Source: Gibbula magus
Lineage: Eukaryota; Mollusca; Gastropoda; Trochida; Trochidae
Direction of reading: 5' to 3'
Assembly: GCA_936450465.1 (NCBI GenBank)
Contig: OW388303.1
Location: 10,323,021 to 10,387,020 of the forward strand
Length of the DNA stretch: 64,000 nucleotides
Part shown: positions 1 to 12,900 of the stretch, one piece after another
Layout: each line of letters opens with the position of its first letter
Numbering within the stretch: position 1 is the stretch's first letter
The notes under the pieces: generated by a model
The model's input: the letters and a program-made list of their open reading frames with translations, nothing else
Told to the model about the DNA's origin: nothing
The model's database searches: none
Program-made: the position numbers and the translations under genes

Positions 1-1057
1 TATAAATCAAAATTTTATAAAACGACAATTTGCGCAAATTCACATCCAGAATCCTATCAGTTGTTTAAGTGGTATCTCTAGAGGGAAAAAACATAAAAAA
101 TACACACTTGAGTAATGTAGTATGTTACAAATCCAAGTTTATAATTATATCTCTTGATTAAAATAATTTTTAACTCAACGAGCAATTCTATTACTCAGCC
201 GAGATTTCATGCACAAAAGAACTGTCATTCATTTAAATATTGAATGCAGCGTAATAACAAGTTGTGTATTTCACAAGCCAGAAGCTCTGTAATGTCAATT
301 GCACCATGAATGTACATATGTAAATGAGTCGTATATCCTAGAAAGGTTGTAAATAGCGTAACAGACAAGGGAATAACAAAGAGCACCTGTAGCTTGAGGT
401 CAATTACAGTTTGACTTGACCGAGTACAGGAGAAATATTATAATGAGATTGTCACTGATAAGAGCTGAATTGACACGCATAATTGAAGTGAATATCTTTT
501 GACGATTGTTAGAGTGTGTATTGATGTTAGATCGATCAACTTGATAACCACGTCAGCGTGCAATCTGATTGGATAACTAAACCAAGAAATTCATTTCCTG
601 TTTGTGATGAGAGTCGAAACCGAACATGTTGTTTTAGCAAACTGAAAAATGCTGTTAATGCGATTATAAATATGACAGAGTGATAGTTATGCTTGGTTCA
701 GTTATTCTCCGGAAGGCTTTTATTCATCCGGTTCTTGCTTCAAACTATTTATGTTATACACTTGTTGTGAAGCTATCTACAGGAGATGGGATCCATGATA
801 TCATTACATAAGAATGACATGGCAGCCATATTTTATACAGTATTGTGGTCTAGATATTTAAATAAATTTTGTTATGAATACAGAAATTGCCTTCTCAGTA
901 GGCAAAAAACAATGCTTAAAAATCCTTTATGTAATGCTGCCCTGACTACACATGGTGCTTAGTGTTGGGAAAACATAAAGGGTTGATTATAAAACATATT
1001 GTATATCAAAAATTACATATTACTTCTAGCTCTAAAGTAATATTCGGCCTGTTGAAA

Positions 1058-1216
1058 GGGGGGGGGGGGGGGGGGGGTTCTTAAAAGTATTTCCTTTCAG
1101 GAATTTTGATCACAACCTGCAAATAAATAGACAAAATATTCTCTTAGGTTATAGCCAATATGCAGTGGCGGGGCCCTGAATTTTTCAGTGTGGGGGCATA
1201 TATGGGGGGGGGGGGG
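1058..1216. repeat. Poly-G tracts
   Basis: Twenty consecutive G at 1058-1077 and thirteen at 1204-1216, which could form G-quadruplexes. Length may also be affected by sequencing error. Confidence 0.9.
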
Positions 1217-2369
1217 AGAGACACTCCCCCTCCCCCAGGGCTGGATCTGTCTCTGAATACATTTGTGCATATTAAACTTTTATGAAAGATATGTACACAC
1301 TATTCATATTAGGCTCTATTTTACTGTTCCGCTCTCTGATAACACGGAGGATATGATCTGTTATAAATTGACGTTCTTATCGTGTTATGTGTTTCCAATT
1401 CAAACACGCTGACTCAGAATACTGCTGTAGCATAGCATCATAAAAAGGTCGTCAATTTCTCCGATATCTACGATGCAGGGAAATGTACATGATAATTTTG
1501 AGTTCTTTTTCTATAAGCCTAACGTGTACTGGAGTTAGCTGATAATCTCCCTTCAGCTTTGTTCAAGCCGACTTAAATTCTTAAAATGTTATGAACTTTA
1601 TGAGATTTATAAAACGAGTCTACTTTTATGTTATGGCATATTAAAATCGGTTTACATAAAATTTACATAAATCTCAAATCTCTAAAACATAACATGAATA
1701 TAAACAGCATTTCTAGTGCATTCTATTCTATATATGAATTATCATTTTAGACTTTGGAGGCTTTTCAATTAAAAATATACTTAAAATTCAGACCAACATA
1801 TTATATTTAACAACTTACTTTACTTTACAGTGTAATAAGCTTGAAAAGTTTCCAGCCCTAAAGTAAGATCTTGCCCATTTTCACGGAAACATTATGTAAA
1901 AGCTTTTAGAAGTGACCAACCTGGAGTAATTATACAAAGAGCTGTCTGTCAGGACTTATTTCATACACTGATGGTAGGATTTGAAAATTAATTGTTTTGG
2001 GGCCCATTCAAATGATATTAACAACCTTTGAAATACATATTTCTTAATCATCCTTTTTGATATGTAATAAAATGTATGTAATATTTATTGATAATTATTA
2101 TTAATAAAGAAGTTTACTATCCCTAGAACTTGTTCTCCTTCATGGAATCAGCTCCTAAAATGAATACATCAATAGAAGATATATTAAGATGTTAATTTCT
2201 TTTTGTGGTATGAGAAACTACCCATGTTGGTTGAAAATGTGTGACAAAGCATATAATTAGTGATCATTTTATTTTTTTTACTTATTGATGAAATACGAAT
2301 AATAAAAATATCCATAAGTTACTTTGTTAAGTATATATTATGATTCTATCACTTAACACTGTGTTACTT

Positions 2370-2457
2370 CTGTGACACTGTCAGCAAAACTGTGACACTA
2401 TCTATGACACTGTGACACTGTCAGCAACACTGTGACACTATCTACGACACTGTGACA
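2370..2457. repeat. 40-bp minisatellite, 2.2 copies
   Basis: Units at 2370-2409 and 2410-2449 differ at only two positions, followed by a partial third. Each unit is itself built from degenerate CTGTGACACT half-units. Confidence 0.9.
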
Positions 2458-5400
2458 GGTCAGTGTGTAACCAGTAAGATCAAACAACGTTCACCTGTAT
2501 GCTTACCTGTACGTGAGTAAACGAACTTGCACCAGGTAACTAAGAAATCAACCTATTGTCCGGTTTGCTCAGTGGGAATTGCTGACCTCTGGTCAAGAGG
2601 CTAGACTTGTAGCAAGGCGCTTTTCCGTTTCCCCTTTATATGTATTCCCTTATTGCTTATATTCACCAACAGAATATACAAATTTTAACAATATTAACAA
2701 GAATAACTATTACATCTACAGAAGCTCCAGAAGTTACAATGTTTATGTAAAGTGTATACCAAAGGCTAAATGGTCTCGTATTAAAATAAATGTCTTCTCT
2801 AATATCAGAGATTTGACTGTGTGTCATTCTCATGACAAATACATCAGAACCAGGCTACAAAACTTTTAAATGTTTATAAAAAAAATTCAATTTGTTTTTC
2901 CTGTTTTTATAAAGCTATTTAACCCTTTAGATGCCACTTTAACAGTGTGCTCATATTCACTGATTAAAAGTAAATTTTATTTATGCAAGGATTATATTAT
3001 ATTACTCTAATAAAGAGATCTCTCTTATCTCAAAGTCAGAAACAGCTGTTAAATGTCAAAAGAAATATTAAATAAAAAACTCTTTGTTTATTGAATTTTC
3101 AAAACCATGGATTCAATGAAAATATTATCTATAATACAAGCACACCCCCCTCCCCCCCCAAAAAAAACCCAACAACAAAACAGGAAACGGATATGATATT
3201 GTAAATAACATGAGGGAGAACATAAGACAGGCTAAAGTTATACAAGTCAAGAGAGCCAAAATTTATTTTTTCAATATTTTCCCTAGAATACGGATAAGCT
3301 TTTATATAGTCTTCTATACCAATATAGATAAGTTGCAGAAAACATTCTTATAATGATGATATAGAGACTGTAAGAGACTTTAAAGGCACTGTAGCAAGTT
3401 TTTGCATATTTTATTTTTTCAAATTTGCTATTTATCATTAAAGGTTATGCAATATATTGTTATGTTAGAGGGTAAAACATCTCATCAGACGACTCGATAA
3501 GCCCTATCCATAGAAAACGGTTTTTCGTATTGAAAGAAAATGGTGCGACGTATACGGCGAGAGTGGTGTGGAACTCAGAGTGAGATTGAGATTTGTAGAT
3601 CTCGTGGAATTTGAGAGTTCTGAGAGAAAATAATTGACCATTCTATCATGGTACCATATTTAAAACTCTACTCTGAGTGTTTAGGTAACGCTACAGCAGT
3701 CAGATCACTTGAACTACCTTCGAGCAGCCAATTTAATGTGAACACTTTAAATTGTCGCTCAAATGGAAATGGATTTCGCATGGCTTAACCGAACAATATA
3801 CATATATACATATTTTCATATTCATTTTATATGATTCAGGAGTATTATTTGGCCATTGGTAACACTTATTTACCTTTTCGTGAGATAATTGTATTTCAGA
3901 AAGAAAAATGTGCTATCTTTATACAAATCTAAGCTGCAGAGAACATCCTTATAATAATGATATAGAGACTGTAGGAAATGCTGTGGTTGAACAAGTCCAA
4001 GAAGTCACACTGCCCTGCTCACAATTTGTGATGGTCTATAAGAGATCTGATATATTGTTTAACATCTGCCCCAAGATGGCTTCAGGAAAGCAATGAACTA
4101 GCTTCTGTCTGTGACTGGCTAGACATAACTAGAGAATTGGTATCTGTTTACATAGATGAGAAATTGGCAACCCTACTAAGGATGCTCTCAACAAATGTTT
4201 TTAAATGAATAATCTTAATAATTGAAATGAATATTCCACATGATTATTTTTTCACATGATATATTTCTGTAAATTGCACTTTCTTGGATTTAAGATTGAT
4301 GACTAAGTATTGTTGTGAATTAATTACTGTAATATGGTTTACAATTTGAAAAATGAATTGCCCTAGTTACATTTGGTTTCTGTTATCTTGTAAGATGGCA
4401 AAACTACCAAATATAAGAAATGTGATTTAATGATTATTTTTCATGTCAAATTCTTAAAATATAATTGCTTAAGACAAAAATCTTTGTCATCTTATATTTG
4501 GAATAAAAAAACATAATATGAACAAACTTTGCTGATATCTTTTAATAGATGTTTAAGTTGTAAAAGATATATGATTAATAGGGCCAAGAAATTTCTTATA
4601 TAATTATAATTTTGTAAGTAAATGCAAAAATTTCTTATCAAATAGTTCTGTCAAACCTTTTATTAAAATCTCAAATTTATCATTAATGTAACCTTGAGTT
4701 TGTTATCTTAACAAGTTACAAGAATAGTACCCAAGAATTTCACGAAAAAAAAAAAATTCATTTAAAAAGGACAAAGTTCAGATAAAATTGATGACCGACA
4801 TAAAAAAGAGTCTTACAATATCCTATATCATCTGGGAACTTCCAAAAGCAATCCATACATTATATAATGTGATATTGCTGTAAAGTGATGTGACATCAAA
4901 GCTGACTAATTGAGTGTCTTCCGGTTTGGTGCTCTGGAAAGTAAGTAAAATGTTTCAAATGTTTTTTTACTTTTAGGAGGAATTGTTTTTTATTTTATTT
5001 TCTACAGAGAGATTCCAGCAGATATAGGGCCACCTTTTATTTTCACCTTCAGCTACAGTCATTTGTTGAAAGTTTTTAATAGACTCCAGACTTATGACAA
5101 TATTTTTAAAATATCAGATTTGAAAGCAAAACTTTCCTTATTTGAAGATTATGCACGCACCAAAACATACCGGTACTTTCACCAGTGAAACATACTTTCA
5201 CCAATGTGAATTCAATGTATGTGTGTTACAGATATACCATTAAATGTACAGTGTTTATAAATGATTTACAACATTGCTAAAGATAACAATACTTTAACAG
5301 TGACAATCTAAGAGAATTATATTGTGCGTGATATTGGCCCTATGAACAATTGATACATAAAACACGAATATACTGTAATTAAATTTTAGGTACAGATTCA

Positions 5401-7851
5401 CAACTTCTGAAGTGTATGATAAATATTTGTCAGAAAATGAACCCATACAAATGCCTTTCATTATGTTTCCGCCAAAAGAGGCAATAATCCATAAACCCCC
5501 ATAATGGACAGCTTGCTCTTCCCTATAATACAGAATTCACCTCATTATAACGCGCAATGGGATACATAATAGTATCAAGCTGCATGTTTGTAGGAATTAC
5601 TCATAATATTGTCCTTACATAAGAGGTGATGTAAGATACGAAATATATCATGCTGATAAACCATAACAGGTTTGTTATAGTGAGGGCGTTATAAAGAGGT
5701 TTGATATTTACATGGTTGTAGATTACAAACAAGATGGACAGGCTTGTGTATTCTTAGCCCAGTTGAGTCTAAACTGTTTTGTATTCCATCTTCCAGTTTA
5801 TTCAATCCAGCTTTATAAGCTAAAGCTTCATTTGAAAATTTTATGGAAATGATTTTTTAATTCTGAACTTGATTTTTATTTGGGATTTATTTATTTGGCT
5901 GAATACATGTTAAATTTGTTGGCAAGGATAAAATGGAAAATTTTGTGAATAGGCACACATGCTGTGATATCATTGACCTTTTCCTCCAGAAAGGAAAGTA
6001 ATCGTTAAGGATTTATATGTTTTTAGATATATGCTAAGGAAAGTTCTCATTTTATTATTTATTCAAGAAGAAAAAATTGCCATTGTCAGAAAACAACTGA
6101 ATAAAAAAAATAATCGATTAAATCTAATATTTCCCATTATGTTATAAATATTTTATGTATGAAATGTTAAATTGATTTTAGTTTTTATTCTCATGTTGAA
6201 CATATTTGATAAGGCCAACAAATAAATATGGATAAGTTGACAATAAACAAGAAAAATTAAGTGATATGATTCTTCTTACATATATTACATCAAGTTATTT
6301 AGATAATGAAATATTTATTTATAATATTGAAGCTGGTAAATACTTAAATTCAAATAAATGAAGTAAAAATGATTTAGGGGCTAATTTCTGTAATAAAGTG
6401 AAATTATTTAAACTTTTTAGTGATATTTTTTGTTGCAGAACATTTACATTTAAGTTGTATTTGAATAAATGATCTTACATACAAATTCTGATAAAACATA
6501 ATTCATAGAACAAAAATTACCATCTATATATACTTACCATCTAATTATATAATTATTGAAAAACCTCTTATAAAAATGTATTAATTTGAAGAAATATGTC
6601 CATTGTTTGCAGTGAATGCTAAATACAACCGACAGGGTTCATTATTCTGTAGAAATATAGCATCGGACAGGCTTGGTTGATTGCCAAACCATGATAACAT
6701 TATTTTTCTCTTTTATATGATTTACATCCTAATGTTATTTTACAAACTCTATTTTTCAAATGGTTTGAGTTATTAACTCATTCTTGCTATATATTAACGA
6801 CACAAATAACCCTCATTTTTAAGAAAATGATCCAGAAACAATCAATAAAATTCTCATTAAATGAAGCAAAGATTTTTCAGTGAAAGGGACATAACTCTTC
6901 ATCGATCATTCTGCAGTACATTTGGCCAACAATTATTATAGCAGTCTTCTTTTTAATTGCTGTATATCAATTTCTAGTTACTATTAAAGATTCTTCAAAT
7001 TTAGCTTTTATTGCGTCTTATTCAGATGATGTAATCAAATCCTGATTGGTTGTTTAATGTAAAAATGAAATAGATTTGACATCGAAGGATCTTTGATATG
7101 GCCGAGAGGTTTGTCATATGACAACAGGCTTTTATTGATTGACTCCACTCCAGCTGTGCGTTTCATCCGAGACTCAATTATTTCTTCCCATAATGCACTA
7201 GTGGAGTTTTTAATCGAATTGACTTCACCATTTCTTGTATCAAAATTATGGATTGTTGCCATGAATTACGCTACTATATAATCACATTTTATACTGATGG
7301 AAAAAATGGTTTATCTGGGGTTTTTTTCTATGCTGTGATCAGGAAGATATTTTTTAAGAAAATATATTAATGTTTTTTGCCAATCCATAATCAATATGGT
7401 TGGTTATCGTATGAGAGAATACTGATCATGAGCTTCTAATGGATTTTTGTCATGTTTATTTCGAATTTAAAAGAAATCGTGATGTTAATGAATCACAAAT
7501 GCAATGATAAGCTAACAATATTACCCAAAATAATATCTCTGATGTTTAAAGATCATTATCATAACGATTTTTTTTTTTCCCCCTGCAATTTTCTTTTTCA
7601 AATGTAACAAATATCAGTCTATGGATGCTCTGTGTAAAAAGTTTGTAATTTTTAACCCAAGATTTTGATGCAGAAAGTTTTGTAATATAAGAAAAGTAGA
7701 TTAAAACATTCATCAGATACATTAGTCTTTCTCAAAGTGGGTAGATCATAATATTTTAACCTTAACATCACCTCTCTCGAAAATTGTCCTCACTTGAAAA
7801 GCAAGTCTAAGTAAGTTTCTTTGAGAGTCATTTAAGAAGTTGTAGAGATGA

Positions 7852-7923
7852 AGAAAACCAAGATATATGGATAGTGCACTCATTGAAATAAAGAAGTTGA
7901 CTATCCATATATCTTGGTTTTCT
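7852..7923. repeat. Perfect 24-bp inverted repeat with 24-nt loop
   Basis: Arms 7852-7875 and 7900-7923 are exact reverse complements around a 24-nt loop. Each side also carries a direct copy of CTAAGTAAGTTT (near 7807 and 7923), suggesting insertion or a templated rearrangement. Confidence 0.9.
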
Positions 7924-8933
7924 CTAAGTAAGTTTAACTGAAATTTCTCTTTCTCAGAGACGCCATTGCAATGTATGATCAAATGGTATTTATTTAAGAA
8001 TAAATATTTTTTAAATTATAAATTAAATATTATTTTAATTAGTTAAATCCTCTCCAAACTTGATCTAGAGATGTTTTGTGAGATAATCTTTATTTTAAAA
8101 GACCATCCAAACCCCAACAGAAAATGGAAATAATTTTTTAAAATATTTTAGTAGTCAAAATTGGTTAACGACCCCTTGCTACAAATTAAAGCAAAAGTGC
8201 TACATGAGAATTGTTTGTGGAAACATTACTTGATGGGGACATTCCTCTTTGATGTTTGGTCTGCAAACACTCATCGTCTTGAGCAATATTTAGGTTAAAA
8301 TGGACTTATTTTATCACGTATTAATAAAATAAAAACAAAAATAGGAATATCCCTTGATTTTTGTTTCCATGAAAAATGCTCATCATTGAGAGGTAAATAT
8401 TTTTTTTTTATCATATATTAATAACATAAATGTGGGAATATCGCTTGAATTTTCCACAAAATATTCATATTATCCCTTCAAATTTTCAAGTACCCACAGT
8501 AAGACGTAAAGCAAGAGGCGTTATATCCTAGAGCTAAGGTTGTTACCCTCAAAGATTTCTTTGATTTCATGAAGAACAAAGCAAGCCTATACAAACAGCT
8601 GAGTGTGCCGCCACAATTTATTCAATATCGTTTTTTATAGAAATGTTTTAAGAGCACCAAGAAATGCAAATGGTTGTAAAAGGGTTGTGTGTTGCATTCT
8701 AATGGAGCTTGTTGAATGAGGCCTTTTGTGGAAACTCTTCAGTCTGTTCAGAAAGAGAATTAATTGCGTGTAAGGTTGATTAGTTAATTATATTTATACA
8801 AAATATTGAATACTGAAGTATGATATAACTTCTGGTTGTCATATTGCACAATGATGAAAGACTTTGACATTTAGTTAACCATTCACTGTGGTACTAAACC
8901 TGCCAGTATGATATAACTTAGCTGGAGCGGGAT

Positions 8934-9211
8934 AGTGCAGTGGTAAGCGCATTCAGCTTCGGATCAAAGGGTCCGGGGTTTGAATCTCACCAAGGGCACG
9001 GCAACTTTGTCTGCAGTAGAGAACTGTTCTACACGCAGTAAGGTTTTGGTGCAACCCATGGTTCATTAGTTACAGTCAATGCTCGTAGGTTTCACTGCAA
9101 TGCATAGCAACATGGTGTTGCTGGCTTTCTCCCTGCCATAATACTAGCAGCCGTGATAAAGGTGAAATGCTCTTGAAAACAGAATAAAACCCCAAATCAA
9201 CTCACCTCACC
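8934..9211 (+). mobile_element. tRNA-derived SINE with 12-bp target duplication
   Basis: The A-box-like region is GATAGTGCAGTGGTAAGCGC and the B-box-like region GGGTTTGAATCTC, followed by a unique body and a tail CTCACCTCACC. The flanks TATAACTTAGCT (8922-8933) and TATATCTTAGCT (9212-9223) form a target site duplication with one mismatch. A relative lies inverted at about 44020-44206. Confidence 0.85.
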
Positions 9212-9745
9212 TATATCTTAGCTAGTCACCATTGTAGAATTATTCCCTATTTTAACGAGTTGTGACTCCTTCAAATTGGCCCCTCAGAATGTAACATAGT
9301 TATGGAGTTGAACATAAAGGTTGAATAAACAAATGATCAATTCAAGATATTTTAATATTTGTGAATAAAAATGCATTTTTTGTCAGTTTGGTGTTTCTAT
9401 TGATTGGATAAAGTTCATTAGCATAAATATGAAGCGATGTAAGATAATTTACAACAAGTGGAAGGCTTTTAACCCCAATAAATTTTGATCATCACCATGG
9501 TTACGCTTGAATATCAATCATTTTACGTTAGCGGTGGATCATGCTCTCACATAATAATAATTCTCTTTTGTTTTCAGGAGCAGTAAATCTGACAAAGATT
9601 TCTGTTTTGGAAAATCGACAAATGCCCTAATATGACTTGTCTCCTTTTTATGACTAAATACATGATGAATTCATCTTTCTTCATAGCCTAAATGTTAATT
9701 GAAAGGTAATTGATTGTGAATAAAACTGTTTTAATTTATTTTCAG

Positions 9746-9962
9746 GATGAAATTCTCGCTTTGTCGGAAAAATTAATTTTACGATTGGATGACCTTGTGA
9801 CCCTTATTACTGAGAACGTTCCTTGGCAACATGGTCTGTCGGCAATAGGCAGCGTGGAAGGATTGACCAATGATGCCAACAACGAGAGTTTGGTTGAAGC
9901 CTTCAAGAGCAACAACTATGGACTACAGTTCAATGATGTCCTCAAAGAAAAAAGATTAATTG
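9746..9962 (+). CDS. ARID5B: ARID5 exon: conserved N-terminal block, part 1
   Basis: It follows a TTTTCAG acceptor in phase 0 and begins DEILALSEKLILRLDDLV, matching the vertebrate ARID5B segment after the BAH-like domain. It ends FNDVLKEKRLI plus one base before GTAAAT. Because it starts mid-protein, at least one more exon must lie upstream. Confidence 0.9.
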
Positions 9963-12900
9963 GTAAATAAGTTTTAATAAAATTTAGTACGAACCGTTGA
10001 AGAGTACCCAATTTAAAAAGAACCAGCATTTTCCTGCTCCCTGAGTAATTGGTCTTCCCTAATAACATCTTAGATTACTACAAAATTTTAAAATTTCAAG
10101 AGAATTGCTTTTCAATGGGCTTTTATATAGCAGTACCCTCTGCCATAATTCAATCTGCCTTCACCATTCATTAACTAATATATTCATATACAATTGATCA
10201 TTCTAATTTTGACCCATGTATATAAAAAAAAACTTATACTCAGACTAAAAGTATTTATTCTGATAATAATCACCATTTATCAAATATTGAAAATGAGACA
10301 TAGGAAATTGCAGAGGCTCCTTTTCAATATTTTTTTGTTCGAGTCTAAGTGTAATAAAATACTTGAATATATTACAATGGCTATATGTGATTTGATCTTT
10401 CTAACTTAACCTTGCATATGAAGTACCTGTATGTTAATATTCTACGTTACAGGTGATGTTGGTCCGACAGACGACCACCTCCAGGTGGAGATTATGAGTT
10501 ACCCCCAATACTGTCGGTACCGCACAATCCTCAAGCGTCTGGAGACCGTCTCAGACAAGTGGCTCAAGAATGCCATTGTTAGCGCCATCGGTGGCTTCTC
10601 TGTGAAAACAAGGAACTGCAAGATCATGTTCTGTAGAGACACCTTCTACCACCCGGAGCTGGAGGAGTTTGAGCTCAGGATGGATCACTTAGGTATGCTT
10701 CTCAAATGATTCTTTATTTCGTGAAAATACGTGGAGGATATATATAGATCATTACCAAAATGTGTCAGATGAATATTGCTAAACAAGTGAAATATTGAAT
10801 TATGACTGCCTTGATAAAGATGTACATGATGAACAGTTGTTCTCAGGTTGTAAGTAGAATCCATGTCAGCCGATTTAAAATGTTTTGAAATCCTTGTAGT
10901 TATAAGTAGATAAAAACTTTGTAAGGAAATGTGGCAACATTTGGCACAAATTTGTTTGCCATCATTATCCTTTTATCATTCATCCTTTTGCACCTTTACA
11001 AAGAAATCTATCCTGTTTCAGCCCCAAACCTGAAGGGTCGGCCGAGGAAGAAGAAGATGATGAAGCGGGAGTGTTCTCAGGATTCCGACAGCTACGAGGA
11101 TGGGTCCGACACATCATCGTTGGCATCAGTCTCACAGAACTCATCAGCTTCATCGTCCAGGGTAAGTCGGTGGATGTTAAACCAATATCAGTAGGGCAGC
11201 ACAGAGTTTAGTATTTTTTAGGTCTGGAGTTTGAATCCTGTCACTTGCATTATTTAAACTTTGGCCATAATCTTACTTCCTACAAGTTTTGTCCTAGATA
11301 TTTGTTTCGATACATCTCTATATATCTTACCTGGATGCATCTCTGGTTCGACCTTTCCTGGCTAAGCCTTCTCACAGTAACAAAACAGATAAACTTGTTA
11401 GTTTGTGGCATCTCAGGCAAAAGAAGAAGCGATAGTGAGTTATGAGGAAAGACTGAATTTCTCAGTGTAGACACCTGATTGGTTAAGCATGAAAGTATTA
11501 GATGAATCCAGGGTATAATAATAGTTTTATCAAAATGATATTGTCAAAGACGACTTTGGTAACGTGAATGGTAATTGGATCATTCCATTTTATGTGACAC
11601 TAAGATCAACACGTGTCCTCAGTGCTTCTCCTTACATGATCGCCGCTAATGGCTGTGATACTGCCGAAGCAGCATTAAACAGTAACTCACTCACTCACTC
11701 CTTACATGATGTACCCGGAACATGTGAGGTATGAAAATAATAATGACGCTATATATCATATATTTGATTATGTAATTTGTGAAACATATAATAAATTTCA
11801 ATATAATTATTTTGGTGCGCCACTTGTGATAATATAAACTTTCTACCTCACGAGATGAGATAAACATGGTATTTGTCAAATCCTTGCATATTCACCGAAA
11901 TCGACTTGCATAGATAGGCTCCAGAATGAGTCTTTCGCCTCAGCAACAATGTGACGTCATGACGTCGGAGCATTGTTTTATGACGTCAGGTCATTGTTAT
12001 ATCAGTCGCTATTGACTGATAATACATTCCATTGTTATTTTCACTAGTGACTGATAACACGGTTTATTTTCATTGATAGATCCCGATATTTCACCTGCAA
12101 TCATATAATAAATTTCAATATAATTATTTTGCAGCCCCGCAGAAGGTCCAGTCAGAATGGATTCACCTGGGAGAAAGGCAATGGAAAGACATCAAAAGAA
12201 GAACAAATGTTTATGAGCAATTTACGAAAGTTCATGAAGGAACGACAAACTCCCATCGACAGAGTTCCCTCCCTTGGTTTCAAACAGAGTAGGTTGACAC
12301 TCCTTCAGGTGGTGTGTTTTTTTCCCCGAGTGTTTGATATAACTTATATAAATTAAACTTATTAATCAATAAATTTAGTTATTTTTAATAATAAGCAATC
12401 TCATTAAAATCAGATCATTGATTCATTCCTTAGGCCTATTTGCTACTTTGGGTTGTCACTCGTCTATGATCTGACGGAATCCCGTAGAAATCTGTGTCCT
12501 ATTTGGTTATAACATAGCTGCTCGTTAAGTAGATAGTACTATTTGTAGATTATTCAATGGTATCTCTGTTTGTGGCTGCAATACTGCCGAAGCGGCGTTA
12601 AGCAATAATTCACTCACTGACTCACTATCTCTGTTTGTTTTATCATGTTTGGAACGCAGAGCTCACAAGATGATATTTTGACATATTCCTGACCCTTTTC
12701 AAGTGTCACTGTGTTTTCTTCCAGTAGATCTATACTACTTCTACACTCTAGCCAAGAAACTCGGCGGCTATGATGTGGTGAGTTTTCTTTTTTATTCATA
12801 TATAAAGGACATTTTAAATGAGAATGTCATACTATGTTTATGAGATAAGTGCCTTATATTGGTACTTTCTGAGCAAGAGAAAGCAAGATGTTTACGCATA

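Larger units (their letters stand above)
1..9745. other. Probable 5' intron of ARID5 gene, no exon found
   Basis: No open frame here resembles the BAH-like N-terminal region that precedes the first visible ARID5 exon in family members. I read this as the upstream intron, though part may be 5' flank. It is AT-rich and holds a 40-bp minisatellite (2370-2457), poly-G tracts near 1.06 and 1.2 kb, a diverged duplicated segment (about 3320-3380 versus 3920-3975), a perfect hairpin (7852-7923), a degenerate duplicated block (about 8310-8480) and a SINE (8934-9211). Confidence 0.5.

Noticed and set aside
2579..2869. 96-codon open frame on + strand
   Set aside because: It begins from a non-ATG-supported context and is Asn/Tyr-rich from AT-rich DNA, with no motif or splice pattern.
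3908..4096. 62-codon open frame
   Set aside because: Its first part is a copy of a dispersed segment also present at about 3320-3380, so it is repeat-derived.
4942..5080. Exon-like segment after TTCTACAG (about 5008-5079) with a donor-like GTAAGT at 4942
   Set aside because: The frame closes after 23 codons with no similarity to the ARID5 N-terminus, and the implied intron would be only about 65 bp.
9588..9650. Acceptor-like TTTGTTTTCAG at 9587 as an extra ARID5 exon
   Set aside because: No frame runs to a donor compatible with the phase-0 exon at 9746; reading frames end within about 20 codons.
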